Below, piece after piece: positions 23,511 through 36,629 of a DNA stretch of 64,000 nucleotides; positions within the stretch are counted from its first letter, which is position 1; every line of letters starts with the position of its first letter. The translations under genes were made by a program, and so were the position numbers. Under the pieces are notes generated by a model that saw only the letters and a list, made by a program, of their open reading frames with translations, did no database searches and was not told the origin of the DNA. The DNA is from Phragmites australis (taxonomy: Eukaryota > Streptophyta > Magnoliopsida > Poales > Poaceae): positions 32,686,001-32,750,000 of the forward strand of contig NC_084927.1 in assembly GCF_958298935.1 (NCBI RefSeq), given 5' to 3'.

Positions 23511-25293
23511 CCGCTTTGAATATGATTTGAATCATTACTTATGTTGATTGTCGAGTGTATCGTGCTCTCAACTTTTGAAGTTAAAAGTTCACCTCAGGTA
23601 ACTTAAAATCCTAGAGCCGCCACTGCATCCACCCACCCCCTTGACAAAAAAATGATGATGGATCGTTACGTCGAGCCAGCCTAATAAATTCAGCGCAAAG
23701 ACAGAAAACAAAACCACACCCAGTATTCCATATATAGGCACGCGTGCCATGCAGTTTACATGTTAGTTTGAAGTTTGAACATGCATATCCGGACGTTTCT
23801 ATTGGCTGGATTCTTTGTGTTCGGCGTAGTGAAGACGCCAAACACGTCTTCTGGTGGCAGGCACAACGCAAAGATTTTGTTAGATTACCGGTCTCTTTCG
23901 CAGTTTGGTCGCATCGAGCAGCTCAATTGCAGGTAAAGGGCGTAGCTGACGATCGATAACCGTGTACGTTTATATGATATGGCCCAGACTGCATCTTCTA
24001 GTCGCTTGGCCAAGTTCAATAGGATCGTGTGGTTGCGCTAACCAGTTGCATCAGTACGTGTGGTAGTGCTGCTTTTTGCCACTTGTCTCTGTACACTACT
24101 GCAAACTGGGCGCATGACTAATTGCACATCTCCTCGAGTGTGATATCCACCTTATTATTTTAAGTGGGCTGGGTGATCATGAAACTCAATATAGTATCAA
24201 TGCCGAAATACAACGAGTCCAAGACCTAATTAATGGTCTAGAAGAAAAGAGGTTCCTGCCACTTTCTAGTGAACAATGTATAGAAATGGTGCCATGTGCT
24301 TCTATCACCTCTTGGGCCCTTGAAACCTCTCTGGGATTCTGGGAACAACATTGTTGAGGAAGCTATGCCTTCTCAAATGAGCCTTAATCTTAATTAAAAG
24401 CATGTTTGGTAGGTTCCAGCTCCTAGCTTCACACTAGACCTAGAGCTAGTTTATAGTCTAAAATTAAAACAATATGACTCATCAAACACTTTTAATATAT
24501 CCTAATTCTAACTCCACAAATTTTTAGAGCTAGGTATACATAACTAAAAAAAAAATAGAGCCAGAACTCTGCAAAATATGTCCTAATTTTTTAAGGAATT
24601 AGCTTAGCCCATTAGTAACCCTGTGAATGGCTTAATTTTTTTAAGGAACTAGCTAAGTGTTTATGTGTTGCAACAAAAATACAAATATTTGATAGTAATA
24701 ATATCAAGCACAATTTCAAGGTATAAAGATGTGAATGCGTCGTGAGAGTGTTGCCGAACAAATACGTCGGGAGCAATATCGAAGTTTGATTTCATATGGG
24801 ATCAAAAAAGAGGAGGATATTATCCTCTAATTTCCTTTTTAATTTCTTAATTTATTTTTATTAGAAAAATAACTTTATATCCGTAGCAAAATAGTGAGGC
24901 TGGAGGATGAGGGTGGATAGCAACAGTAAGTAAATTATTCGAACTTTAGGGGTTTTATTAGATAAGAGGAAAGTAAAAAAAGAGATGATGCGGAAACTAA
25001 AGAGATTAGCCTAATCAGATTCCAGCACAACCGAAAGAGCACCTTTCCCATACTATGAGGCAGCAGATACTTCTCGCGTCTTCATAGCTAACAACTCTAC
25101 CCTGAGAAACTTCACAAAATCGATGTCCCGTGGTCGCGCGAAACTCATCAGAACAGCATAAAACCGTGGAGGTAGTAGTAATGAAACGATCAGAACACGT
25201 ACGTGCATACTTCCTCTTTTCCTGGTAAACATAATTTACAGATATCTACCGACGTGTCCCGCCGTTTCGGCGAAAGAAACAGCGCCGGAGGCC
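23511..25293. other. Intergenic DNA; possible MITE near 24400-24620
   Basis: Mostly AT-rich. A segment at about 24400-24620 begins GCATGTTTGGTAGGTTCCAG and contains CTCCTAGCTTC / AGAGCTAGTT motifs in inverted arrangement, like GTTTGG-type grass MITEs, but its ends are not clear. No genes were seen. The last 150-200 bases are probably the 3' UTR region of RING gene 2. Confidence 0.4.
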
Positions 25294-25827
25294 TCAGTCA
25301 CCGGTGCGAGCGTTGCACCAACTCTGTCCGTCCCACGCCGTGGGCGACATCGGCGCGCGGCACAGCGGGCAGGTGGCCGCCCCGCCGCTGCCGACCCACT
25401 CATCGATGCACGCGGCGTGGAACGCGTGCGAGCAGCTGCACAGCTCCGCGACCTGGCACCCTCCCGCTTCCAGCCCCGCCAAGCAAATCGCACAAACGGC
25501 CGCGCCCTCGTCGTCTTCTTCGCCTTTCTCGTCCGCCGGCTGGGCAACCCGCCGTCTCCTGTACCGCAGAGCCGTGAGCGACCGCGTCCCGATCGCTGTC
25601 GAGCTGGGTGCCCACAACGCCGCCTCCAGGATGCGCTCCACGGCAGCAGCGTCCACTTGCTCCCCACACCAAAGCAGTCCGGGCAGCTGCATGTCGCCTT
25701 GGCACGGCACGAGGCCGAGGCGGTCCAGGAGGACCCCGGCGATGAAGCGGAGGAGATCAAGCAGGAGGTTTCGTCGCAGCGGAAGCTCGTAGCTGTGATC
25801 GGAGCAGGGACAGGCAACGGGCGTCAT
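25294..25827 (-). CDS. RING-H2 zinc-finger protein, probable E3 ubiquitin ligase
   Basis: Intronless gene for a 177-aa protein. Residues about 18-42 (RNLLLDLLRFIAGVLLDRLG) form an amphipathic to hydrophobic helix. An acidic linker (about 98-108) precedes a complete RING-H2: C112-x2-C115, C132-x-H134, H137, C140, C153-x2-C156, with W144. An extra Cys at 130 makes a CSCSH motif. Such small RING-H2 proteins usually act as E3 ubiquitin ligases in stress or hormone signalling; the subfamily is not certain. The frame is open to 25944, but the ATG at 25827 is preferred: it lies about 80 bp downstream of a good TATA box, and the extra 39 residues would begin at or upstream of the likely transcription start. 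The coding sequence is very GC-rich against AT-rich flanks. Confidence 0.85.
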   Translation of the reverse strand: MTPVACPCSDHSYELPLRRNLLLDLLRFIAGVLLDRLGLVPCQGDMQLPGLLWCGEQVDAAAVERILEAALWAPSSTAIGTRSLTALRYRRRRVAQPADEKGEEDDEGAAVCAICLAGLEAGGCQVAELCSCSHAFHAACIDEWVGSGGAATCPLCRAPMSPTAWDGQSWCNARTGD

Positions 25828-25905
25828 GGTGTAGCGGATCGACGGTGCTTGAGCAGGGCTGCTTGGTGCTTCGGCGGTGCGTGCGTATCTTGCAATAGGC
25901 GTTTC

Positions 25906-25912
25906 TTTATAA
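25906..25912 (-). promoter_or_regulatory. Probable TATA box of RING gene 2
   Basis: Minus strand TTTATAAAG context (GCAATTTATAAAGAAAC), about 80 bp before the chosen start codon. It predicts a 5' UTR of roughly 50 bases and supports the 25827 start. Confidence 0.55.
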
Positions 25913-27794
25913 ATTGCGATTTTGCAAAGCCTGTTTGGTGCCACGGCTCTATTGCGGGGGTTGCAAGTCAGCTATCTATCAGTTGGACTATCGGAGAGAA
26001 CAATCAATACAATCACGCGTTGTAGCCATGCAGTTGGCGTGATGGTATTTTCTAATCGTAGCGTGTAGTCGTAGCATCTTCTGGACCACAAATGTCGTTG
26101 CGTTGTAGGTGCGAACATCAGCGATTTATGGACGTGACTCGTTGGGCCCGAATTTAACGGTGAAACTGGCCTGCATCGCAAGTCAGAGACAATACGGGTT
26201 TTGGGCTCCAATCAAGCCTAATCCATCACAACTTTGCAATACAGCCTTGTGCTGCATCCGTCTGTTTCAGCTCCATTAGTCAAGATTGATGCTTCGCCTG
26301 ATGGGCCCTGCACGCAGAGTGCATTGATGCTTTGCCGTCCCTGGCGTCTACAACACAATTTTATTTATTTATTTTAACTGAGTATATTTTCTTAAACTAA
26401 CCCATTTGATCGCATCAGTCATTGTAGCATAACAAATAACTACCGTCACCTTTTCAAGAAGTTCCTAAGTGGCGTGTCAGAGTTGTCTTGTCACGCTAGC
26501 CAAAGTTGCATGACAGGAAATATGTCGCGTTTTTCCTCAAGCAAATCAACTTTACCTTGTCGCGTCACTCACGGTGGGTAACCAAAAGGGTTAGTCCCTA
26601 CAAATATAGCCTGGAAGAGGTTAGAATTAAAGATTAGAATAAAAAAGGTGAAAAAAAACTTCCACGGTACACGCCAATGAACCAGTGGGACTCCCACAAC
26701 CTTCGGTGACCCAGCACACCGGCGGGATGCGTTGGACTAGTGGGCCGGACGGCCTTGCTGCGGCCTTTCACGCTGCCCTGAACCGCGCCAGTGGTGCTGC
26801 AGGCGCGACACCCATGCAAGTGCGTCCACCCGCAGATCTTTCCACGGTCCCCGGCAACGCGATGGCTCCGATCCGAAAACCTCGCCGTCCGCGCACCGCC
26901 AAGAAGCCCTGCTTTCCCCTCTCGTTTGGCCTGCGCATCGAACATAGGAGACCGCGGGCGGTGTACCCCCTCGATTTGGCCCGTCAACGCATCGGCATGC
27001 AGTCAGGAGCCATTTGCGGAGCCATCAGCTTGGAGGCTGAAAATTAGGTAGCACGGTGACTTTGATCTGGTCTCGCCTAGTACGGACAGAGCTAGAAGCC
27101 CAGGAAGTCGTCTCCCGATTTTGAGTGCACAAGTGACGAAGCAGCAGGCGATCGACTACTTATAAAAGTGAAGATGAATCTTTCTATTTCACATGGAGGA
27201 GTGTGCATCTTTTGTCTCTACCGATAAATTCAAAGCTTGACACATGCGTGCAGTATATACATGGTTTGCTGCATCTTATCTTTTGTACCTTGCCTTCCAA
27301 CTATTTAGCCCCGGTTTCTACAGTAGAAATCATGGATGTGTATATAAGCTGCAGGTGTTAAAAACTGCAGCTGATGATCGTCCACGTTCAGAAGCACACT
27401 GTATAGAGTCTCTTTTCTAAAAAAACACATTATACAGAGTAAACATCTACATTGTCTGTCGTGTAGCAGGATCTGAGGAACAAAAATACCTCCAAGACAG
27501 AAAAACTAATATGCCAATTTGCTTGGTTAAAAAATGCAGATGATGTATCGAAGTGCAAAAGCCGATCAGAGCGTACGATCTAGACGCACCAGACCAACAA
27601 AATAAAAATGTATCTTCGCGTTCGGAAAAAAAAAAGTAGTAATATATTGACGTATCGTAATAGTTTATCATTCCTGGTGTACAACTTGGACACATGGCAC
27701 GTAGCGTGACTAAGAATTCACGTGTTGACCCAGGCATAACAAGCTTTCTAGTCAACAGGTCAAGAGTCATCCTCAGCAAATTGTTGCTTTCTAC
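25913..27794. other. Intergenic DNA, no gene recognised
   Basis: Mixed composition, with a GC-richer stretch at 26680-27050 that is open in several frames but has no domain signal. I saw no clear transposon ends. Confidence 0.45.
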
Positions 27795-28376
27795 GGTGTG
27801 TTTGTTTCGGATGATAGAGTGAGATGGGAGAGGATGATTTCTATTTTTGTTTGGTTTAGGGGTAGTAGAGATGAGATCATCTCTTTTAAGAAATATTTTT
27901 TTAATATGTTGGATGAAGCTATCCCTCTAAATTGGTGAAACGAAACTATCCATCTTTGTTAATCATACTCATTAGTAAAATGATTAGTGATATTAATATG
28001 TTTGTATTACTTATTAGTACATACTATTATGATATTAGAATTTGTAATAGTTATATACTAATTAATGGTAATTAACGAGCTAATTAGAGTATGATTATGG
28101 TTAATTAGTATATTTTATTGTTAATTAGTAATGACTATGGCAAGAGTAATATTAATACGTGTTAATGTATGTTGATTAGTGTATTATTAATGATTATTAT
28201 TTAAAATTAAAAGATATAATTAGTTGATGATTCTCATCACCATCCATCCTCATCCCTCCAACCGAAAAAAAGAGACTCATCCCATACATCCAAATAAACA
28301 AAAAAGATGACCATCCTATCTCTAAAAATATAAACGACTATATCCCGTCACACTTTACTTCCTAACCAAACACACC
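27795..28376. mobile_element. MITE-like element with GGTGTGTTTG termini
   Basis: The left end GGTGTGTTTGTTTCGGATGA and right end (reverse complement GGTGTGTTTGGTTAGGAAGT) form imperfect inverted repeats around an extremely AT-rich interior built of TTAATTAGTA-like units. About 580 bp. The terminal motif is common in grass Tourist/hAT-type MITEs; target duplications are not clear. Confidence 0.6.
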
Positions 28377-29599
28377 TTAAATAGCCGGGTGTCGACGCCC
28401 ACAATCGACGGGCATGTGGTCACTTAAAAAGTATCATTTAGCCCCTATTTGGTTAGAATTTATCTTACTTAGTACTCTCTAATCTGTAATAGATGTTTCT
28501 AGGGGTGGAGTTAAAAAATACTTAGAGGACAAAACGTGAAGCAAATGACTGTATGCCCCTAACTAATACAATGTAGACTCAATGACAAGTATTGACCGAT
28601 TAGTGCATGCAGGGTAGGTACCAATGAGCACCATTAATACTAGTGCTATTTCTTCGCATAGTCTGACAGCATGCTCAGTGGAGTGGACCCGCCCTCGAAC
28701 GACGAGCTCGTGCCATCCATAGAACCGCTCCTTTTATGCCCGCCACTCTGCTGCTCCCCACTCCTCCCTATAGCGAGAGGCCGTCAAAGAAGGCGGCATC
28801 GAGAGGCTCCTCATGTAGGACCCACTAGGTAGCCTTGGTGCTGGAGAAGCCGCTTGCGGTAGCGGTTGGGGTGGCAGAGACATAGGGTCAGATGTGGCAG
28901 GGAGTCATCGGAGAGGGAGGGGGAGTCAAGGATGGAGAAGGCAAAGTCCTTCTTGGGGTCAAGCAAGAGGTCGACGTCAGGGAGCTGGATAAATATCTCT
29001 GAGTTGGGTCGCCGATGGTACCCATGGGAAGGGGCACGGGTGGTCAATTTCAATCAACACTAGCGTGAGAGGCGGTGGTGCGGCATTGGTGAGCTCGTGC
29101 AGAGATTGCTCGGGGCCAGATCAGACGAGATGGTTAGGTGTGCATCAAGCCATCGAGGTGGGGAGTGTAGGACAAGGCTGAGGAGCGGCAGGGGCAGTGA
29201 GACGGGAGGATAGAAGAGCCATAAGACGTTACTTTAATCTAATCAAGTTGTCCAAAATGTCATGTACAATTTTAGTTTAACCTAACTCTCATGTACATAT
29301 CTTTTTCTAGGTAAATCTAGCGCATATTTTTATAGCATATTTACTCATGCTACCCATATCTAGGCCCAGCCTACCTATTGCCTCGGCATTTATATGCCCC
29401 TCATCACTAGAATTTTGTATTCACCAGATCCAGATTCAATGGTTCAAGTATTTCTTGTCCACCACTCTTTCCTCCTCCAGACATCTCCTCTCCTGATCAT
29501 CCATTGCCGGCAAGATCTCCATCACACCTCGCCCCTACTCTCCTACCGCATCTCTAGTGGCTCCTCGCTGCCAGATCCGCCTCTGCCACCCGCTCCCTC
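28377..29599. other. Unresolved DNA with GC-rich block
   Basis: The 28680-29220 part is GC-rich with short open frames on both strands and no recognisable domain. It may be a transposon-borne gene fragment but no exon structure could be established. Confidence 0.4.
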
Positions 29600-31430
29600 G
29601 CATACATAATCATATAATGCTAACAATGTTGTATTACTTGAACAACAATCTGAATCAGATTACTCACGCATCCTGCATGATTCAAATTAAATACTCCTAG
29701 TAGATTTGCATCTTTCAGACACCAAATTATAACAATTAGTAGTAACAATTCACTCTGAAGAAAGGTTGAGATGCAACGCAAGTTGTATTACTCATCTCAT
29801 CCGGTATATGTACAAGTTTACGATAGATCATTGAGCAACCGAAACCCTACATGCTAGCTAACATGCACTAGAGATCAGGGCGATTGCATAAGAATCGGTC
29901 TTAGCTAACAAAACGAGTGACGGCCAAGTCAACTATTTTTACACACTCCCGTAGTTGAAGCATCGGCTTTGGTGATGCAGAGACTAGACCAAAATTCTTC
30001 AAACACAGAAGGGCCTTCATCATGAGTGCAAACTGAAGCTGAGTTGGAACATGAAGCACCCGAAGTTGTCTAAGTGCAACTTTTTCACGCACGAAGTGAA
30101 TGTCCAGCTCTACATGCTTTGTTCGCTGATGATGAGCATGATTCCTCGCCAAATACACTGTTGAAATGTTATTGCAGTAGATGATTATAGCTTTGCTGAT
30201 GTCAACTTAGCTCACCAAGAAGGTTTCAAAGCCAGTAACACTCAACAGTCATGTTGGCCATGGCTCAATATTCAACTTTGGCACTTGATCGTGACACGGT
30301 AGGTTGTCATTTGGATGACCATGAAATGAGTGAGTCTCCGAAGAACACACAATATCCTAACGTAGATCATTAGGTGCCAGGGCAGCCCACCCAGTCTACA
30401 TCAGACAAGGCGATGAGATCAATCGATGTTGAGGCATGAACATGGAGACTATGCAAAGTTGTGTCATGAACATAGCGAAGAATCCACTTGATGATTGCCA
30501 AGTGAACATCACGTGGTGCTTGCATGTACAAACCCACCTGATGTACTGCATATGCAAGATCAGGTCATGTGAGCGTGAGGTATTATAGTGCACCTACAAT
30601 GCTTTGATAGAATGTTGCATCGTTTGCCTCCATTTTAGTCAATGAAGACACCTTTAGTTTTGTATCCACCAGAGTGGAGGTAGGTTTGTAGTTGGTCATT
30701 TCGGCATGGTCGAGGATATGTTCGACGTATTGTTATTGTGAGAGGAAGAAGCCATCATTGGTGTGCCAAAATTGTATGCTGAGGAAATGCAAGGGGCCAA
30801 GGTCCATCATGGCGAATGCCAAACATAGTTGATCTTGTGCAGCAGGACCATCAAGTACATCGTGAGTACAATATCATCAACGCACAAGAGTAGGTGCATG
30901 AGCTGATGATGCCACTGATAAGGTGATCGATGAGGCTACCGGGTCGGGTGCAGGATCAAGCACATCATGATCACTAAGGTCACAATTGTGTAGTGGCATG
31001 CGTTGGATGGGCCCACAGAAGGGTTGGTCATCATGGGCACGTGTTCAGTGTATCACACACATCTAGTGTGTGAAGCTACGGGCATGGCTATTGGCACCAA
31101 ATCCGTTGGTTGTTCCACAAGACAAGGTGTGGATTGCGGCATCTTGACCTGTTGGAAGGGAAAAATGTCTTCATCGAAATATATGTCGCGAGATGTTAGT
31201 ACATGACGTGACAAAGGCTTGTAGCACCGATAGCCTTTGAAGTCCAATAGATAGCCTAAGAAAATGCAAGCCACGGAGCATGGTGCAAGATTGTGAGGGG
31301 TCGTTGCCATGATGTTTGGATAGCATAAGCAACCAAACACACAGAGGTTGGTGCAGTCGAGAGATAATCGGAAGAGCAACTCAAAGCAAAGGAAGCATTT
31401 GATAAAAAAAAAACCCATCAGTTTGTCTCC
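29600..31430 (-). pseudogene. Ty1/copia remnant: integrase C-term, reverse transcriptase, RNase H and part of 3' LTR
   Basis: Minus-strand translation from high coordinate down: CVFGCLCYPN with CIFLGYLLDFKGYRC and HVLTSRDIYFDEDIFPF (integrase C-terminus, 31330-31100); a reverse transcriptase segment with the catalytic box as C-V-D-D (near 30880); then an RNase H end with NHAHHQRTKHVELDIHFVRE (30140-30080). The N-terminal reverse transcriptase is deleted. Sequence below about 29880 is likely its 3' LTR. Stops and frameshifts throughout. Confidence 0.8.
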
Positions 31431-31840
31431 CTCTAAAAAATATAAGCAAATTAGAATATATTTGTGAGTAATTTAAAAATAGGTTAAGGCAATTTAGATC
31501 GATGTTCAACAAATTTTTTGAACAAATTAGAACCATTCAAAGGCAATATCAGATCTAGCTCCTAATTGTAATAAAAAATGAGAAAAAATTGTGAACAAAC
31601 TGTGAAAACCAAATCTCAGAGAAAAATATTAATGGTTTAAAATTTTGAGTGGCAATTCTACTCCTATGTGCAAGCAAACTTATACTATTTGGAACAGAAA
31701 ATTGTTGGAGCAATTTTGCTACAAGCAAATTTATACAATTCAGAAAAGCAAATTGTTTCAAACTCACAAGAAATTTTGTATAACGCCGTCAGTTCATCAA
31801 CAACTGGCGAAGACGCTCGGGGGCTTCTAAAGAAGCTTCT
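31431..31840. other. AT-rich junction DNA
   Basis: Unresolved stretch between two retrotransposon remnants in opposite orientation. It ends near a C10 run (31845-31854). Confidence 0.4.
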
Positions 31841-31849
31841 TCTACCCCC

Positions 31850-33530
31850 CCCCCATCGATCTAATCTGGAAACGTCCCAACATCGATAAAATCTAGTCCA
31901 ATCTCCGATTGACATGGAAAAGACTCACAGGGGCGCTGGAACCAAGCAAGGCACCATCAACGGATGCCCGACCTTCTTCTAGATCTACAGAATGTATGTT
32001 GGCCAACAAGGTTTTGCCCTGGGATGATAAAGAAATACAATGGAAGCACAAGTCCCGTTGAATTTCTCCAGATCTATACCACAACCATCCAAGTAACTGG
32101 TGGGAACGAGAAGGTAATTGTGAATTACTTCCCAACAACCCTTGAAGGGGTAGCCACGAACTGGTTGACTAATCTATCGCCAGGAACAATCTACTCAAGA
32201 GAGCAGCTTTGCGATATATTCTGAGTGAACTTCCAGGGAACGTACGTTCGGTCCGGCACAAAAAAATGATCTCTACCATTGTGAACAAATGACGAATGAG
32301 ACCTTGCACGAGTTCGTGCGATGCTTCAGCAACACCTAGAACAATATCCCCAAGATTAGTGACCACGATGTTATCGTGGTGTTCACTCAAGGGGTTAAGA
32401 GCTGGCGTTGTGTCGAAGACATCGTCCAAAAGGAGCCCGAAATGGTTAAGGTCCTCATGCAGATCGTCGATAAGTCTGTCAGGGCCAAAGATGCACTCAT
32501 TTACGTCAAGGAAAAAACTCAGGGCACCAAGTGCCCTTAACCCGGGCTTCACGGTGACAAGCTCCAGAGCAAGCGCAAGAAGAGCACCAAGAGAACAATC
32601 TACTCATGGGAGCATATCTGCCCAACATTCATCACAACCAGCATTCAGATCCTTCCTGAGGCAGAAACTTTACAACAGGCTCCAGCGAACGTGATAGGAA
32701 GCATTGGTGTAACTTTCTCCAAACTAACAACCAGAGAATCTACGAGTGCCACCTCTGGAAAAAATTGGTCAAGGTGGAAGTCAAAAAAGCAGCCAATGGA
32801 AAGAAGGTCTAGGTCGCAACCCATTGTAGAGACTTCGACTCGGATGATATCGGGGATGACAAGAACACTATGCCTTTCTAGCTGGGCGAGAGGATAATCG
32901 ATCACATGTTCGGTGGTTCCGCATCCTATGAGTCCAAACAACAGTACAAGATAGTGTCCCAAGAAGTTCTAGCCTCTATTACTAAGGGTCGTCAAGTCAT
33001 GAAGTGCTTCGACACAGAAATCTCCTTTGGCCAAGAAGATTGCCCTGATAACTTCATATGGTCGAGCCACTTTTTGATAGTGGTCGAGCCTATGATAAAC
33101 AATTACAGGGTTACCTAAGTCCTTATCGATGGTGGAAGTTCCCTAAACATTCTCTTCGGTAATGCACTCGGAGGTATCTCACGGTCTGCAATCAAACCAA
33201 TTACTCAAGCCTTCTATGGTATAGTACCCGAATCTTCGATCACTCCCATTGGCCAGATATCGCTACCCGTCACGTTCAGGAAGCAAGACAATTATGTAGC
33301 AGAAAAAATTCTATTTGACGTGGTCGATTTCAAGACAGCAAATAATTCCATCTGAGGAAGACCTACTCTTACTAAATTTATGGCAGTCACACACTATTCT
33401 TACCAGAGTGTGAACATCCCGGGACCTGAAGAAGTCATCACCATTCGGGATTGTCCTAAAGAAGGTCTCCATTGCGACAAACGAAGTCTCGACATGGAAG
33501 TTTAACACCAACCAAGCGACGAACCCAAAA
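31850..33530 (+). pseudogene. Ty3/gypsy gag-protease remnant
   Basis: Plus strand. Gag core at 32040-32300 (EFLQIYTTTIQVTGGNEKVI, then NYFPTTLEGVATNWLTNL), followed by a LHEFVRCFSN block and a Lys-rich linker. The protease region at 33110-33350 contains VLIDGGSSLNILF, the DGGSS active-site form found in many plant gypsy elements, then RPTLTKFMAVTHYSYQ. Frameshifts and stops (for example at the end of the gag frame at 32224) break it. Reverse transcriptase is not found downstream, so this is either deleted or a non-autonomous element. Confidence 0.8.
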
Positions 33531-34489
33531 GCGCAAGGATCAGGGTGGATAAGAAGCCTTAGTCCTAACCACGATCACAACACCTCGAGACGCACACCCA
33601 GAAGACTCGGGGGCTCGACTTCACGATTCATTTGAAGCTCGTGACATAGCGTCTATGCTACCCCCAAAATAATAAGGGTCACTGCTTGTCAGTTTAATTT
33701 AGTCTGTGTCATTTAGGTTTAAGATAATAGGTCTACATAGCTCGATGGTTGTCAAGAGTTCCTTGTAAGTTCTAAGTGTAAGTCCTTAGAGTACCTTCTC
33801 ATAATAATAAAGATCATATTGCTTATGAAGTTGATCAATTTTTTTTGCACCTTACTTGTCTTTCTATGCATCTTCATGCCGGACAAACGGGGTAAGTCAC
33901 TTCTCGGATCCTACATCCTAAACACGTGCCTGGGGTGGAGAAAATTTTATCTCAACTCAAGGGAAATATGAGCTCCTTTTAATTTACAAGATGTGTTTTC
34001 ATATCTGGACTGCACACCCAGAATTTTTGGTTCCGAGTTGTCAGTCGGGGGCTTAATAAGTACTAGATGCTGGGAATTGAAAACAACATATTGTGTACCT
34101 TCTGAAAACATATTCGAATGAAAAAAATAAGGGCTATTGCGTTACGAACTTGTGGTTGCGAAAAGGCTCCTTATCGCGTTCCACGAGTTATTGGGGGCTA
34201 CTCCTCCTCCCATTGAAGCGGATCTAAGGCTGGTCATTAATAAGCGCCTGACTAGAGATCAATGCATCCCAAACTAATAGAAGGAAAAAAGGCATTAAGG
34301 AGATCACGATATGATGTCAAAAGAGTCCACGAAGTACTCCTATTAAAAGTAAAAAGTGTTTAAAGCTCCTAACTAAACTAACAAAAATTACCAAGTGTTT
34401 TACAGATACAGGAAAAAAAAAGACTAAGGATATTGCTAAGGAAAAAGAAAAAAAGAAAGACTAAATAAACAACCAAATTTTTCCTGAGG
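33531..34489 (+). other. Downstream non-coding part of gypsy element
   Basis: The sequence contains repeated CTCGGGGGCT / TCGGGGGCTTA motifs and long non-coding stretches, as in the 3' non-coding region of Tat-like or non-autonomous gypsy elements. No further domains were recognised and no LTR end is identified. Confidence 0.4.
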
Positions 34490-35841
34490 TATTGAGGAGT
34501 TGGCACTCCATCCTAATTCTTGTTAGAGCATCCACTAAGGATATTGCTGCCCCTTGAATCACCAAGACTCAAGTGCTCCCTATTGATAGCTACTTCTCCA
34601 TATCCGGATTGACGGGTTTCAAAGCAAACATAAAGCTTCCTCTTGGGGATCCCACAAGAACTCCAAGTGCTCACCAAGACACCTCCAATCATCAAGATCG
34701 GCTAGGTGTTTCCAACCACCAAGAGTAATAATCCAATAGCTTCACTTAACCAAAATCAAGCCTAAACTACAACTAGATGCACACTTGCTACTCTCCTTGC
34801 ACTAATGATGTCTTTAATCTTCTATTAAGAACTTTACAAATCACTCTAGAGCACTCCCTTGCCTCTTGATCACACACTAAGCGTTTTAGCTCTTCTAAAT
34901 TGCAAGGTTACCCAGTGAGATGAAATGAGGGGGTATATATAGGCTAGAGGTTCAAAACTAGCTGTTGCCCAACCACCTACATTTTTCGTGAACGCCGGAT
35001 GATCCAGCGCGCACAAGCTTCATAATCGGACCATCTGGTGTGAGTCGTCCACCCAAAACTAGCCATTTCAAGCACTATCCTCCGCTAAAGCCTCTGATAC
35101 ATACGCCAAACCATCCTGCGTGTATGAGCCCAACTTCCATTGAATCAAAAGAAATTCCTCTGGACTTACTCCGACGACGCCTCCGATATATGCATCGGAC
35201 CATCCAGCATGTATAAGTCCGTCTTCTGAACACAAAGAAATCATCTGGACTTTACTCTGGTGACCCCTTCGATATATATGTTAGACCATCCTACGTGTTC
35301 AACTCAAAATCCCTCTTTTGAAAAATACTCCAGCTATACCAACTTATCTTCGTTGGATCATACGACGTGTACAAGAGCACTGAGATAAAATCTCTAACAT
35401 ATACAACGCCTTACTATCGGACCATCCGACGAGTATATAATTTTCCAAACTTATCCAATTCAAATTTCTTTAAGTCCTATCTTCAATTCAACTCATTTAT
35501 AGGCTTCTCTGAGGTACCTAGTGCTAGAATTTCATGAGTGTGCATCCAACCAAATCTATACTTAACTAGATTAAGCTACTACTCTTAATCCCTCTTTATA
35601 TTACGGTCAAAGAACAAAAGAGAGCATATGCTACTCTAAGTATTCTTTATCTCCTTATGACATTTAGAACTAGAAAGTCCTTAATTTTGACGTTCACATC
35701 CTTTGATCGTTCAACCATTCAATTAAGAGATCAAGATCACCGAACAACATTATGAACTAATCTTTTAATTACCCTTCAAAACAAACTTGTTAGTCATAAT
35801 GAAATAGTTATTATTAATCACTGAAATATTTACCACCTACA
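34490..35841 (-). mobile_element. LTR block (solo or truncated), SIRE-like copia motif family
   Basis: On the minus strand this runs from a TGTAGGTGGTAAAT start (35841) through several degenerate GGATGGTCCGA and CGCTGGATCATCC motifs to a TATA box (CTATATATACCCC, about 34930) and beyond. The motif set resembles the copia LTR at 15850-17236, but in reverse orientation. The low-coordinate end and target duplications are not defined. It interrupts or abuts the copia fragment starting at 35851. Confidence 0.5.
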
Positions 35842-35850
35842 ATCGGAAAA

Positions 35851-36629
35851 TTGATTTATAGGGCTGGTCAGAGCGTTGCAATCCAAAAGGCTCCAATGGA
35901 GGCTCGACTCAAACTCAGCAAGGTGAGCTTAGGATCTCCAGTAGATGCTTCAATGTATAGAAGCATAATGGGCAGCCTCTGCTATCTAGTGCATTCATGC
36001 TCGGGCATTGCATTTGCAGTAGGTTACCTCAGCCGATTCATGGAGGCACCATGACAGAGCATCTTGGGGCCGTCAAATATTTACTGAGGTATATCGCTGG
36101 TACACTGAGGTATGGTTGTTGCTATGTTACAAGTGAAAACGGCCTGGAGCTAATCGGTTACAACGATCTAACATGGTAGGAGACGTCGATGGTCGGAAGA
36201 GTACAGTTGGGGCAGTGTTCTTGCTTGGAACCAATCCAATGACTTGGTAATCACAGAAGCAGAAGATGGTTGCTCTACCATCATGTGAAGATGGCTGCAG
36301 CTACAACGGCCTGTCAGGGTGTTTGGCTGGGACGCCAGCTTGGTGACCTTCTCGGGAAGAAGCCAGATGTAGCGATCATCCATGTCGACAATAGATCAGC
36401 CGTCCGATTGTTCAAGAATCCCATTTATCATGATCTGAGCAAGCACATTTAAACGTGTTACCACAACATCAGGGAATGCGTTGACGATGGGAAGGTGTTC
36501 ATAGAAAACATTAACACAAACAGTCAACTTGCAGATTTACTGACCAAGCGGCTTGGAAGGGTAAGGTTCCAGGAGATGTGAAAAAAGATTGGTGTGGTGG
36601 ACACTGGCATCTAGATTAGGGGGGAGTAT
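35851..36629 (+). pseudogene. Ty1/copia RNase H C-terminal remnant
   Basis: Plus strand: MYRSIMGSLCYLVHSCSGIAF and GYLSRFMEAP, then HLGAVKYLLRYIAGTLRYG, then the RNase H part with TACQGVWLGRQLGDLLG and VDNRSAVRLFKNPIYHDLSKHI. These are the standard end of a copia polyprotein, with a few frameshifts. The 5' part of the element is missing. A polypurine tract TTAGGGGGGAGTAT (36616-36629) precedes the LTR. Confidence 0.85.

Noticed and set aside
26634..27051. Overlapping open frames on both strands near 26.7-27.0 kb
   Set aside because: No domains, no exon-like boundaries, and both strands are open, as expected by composition.
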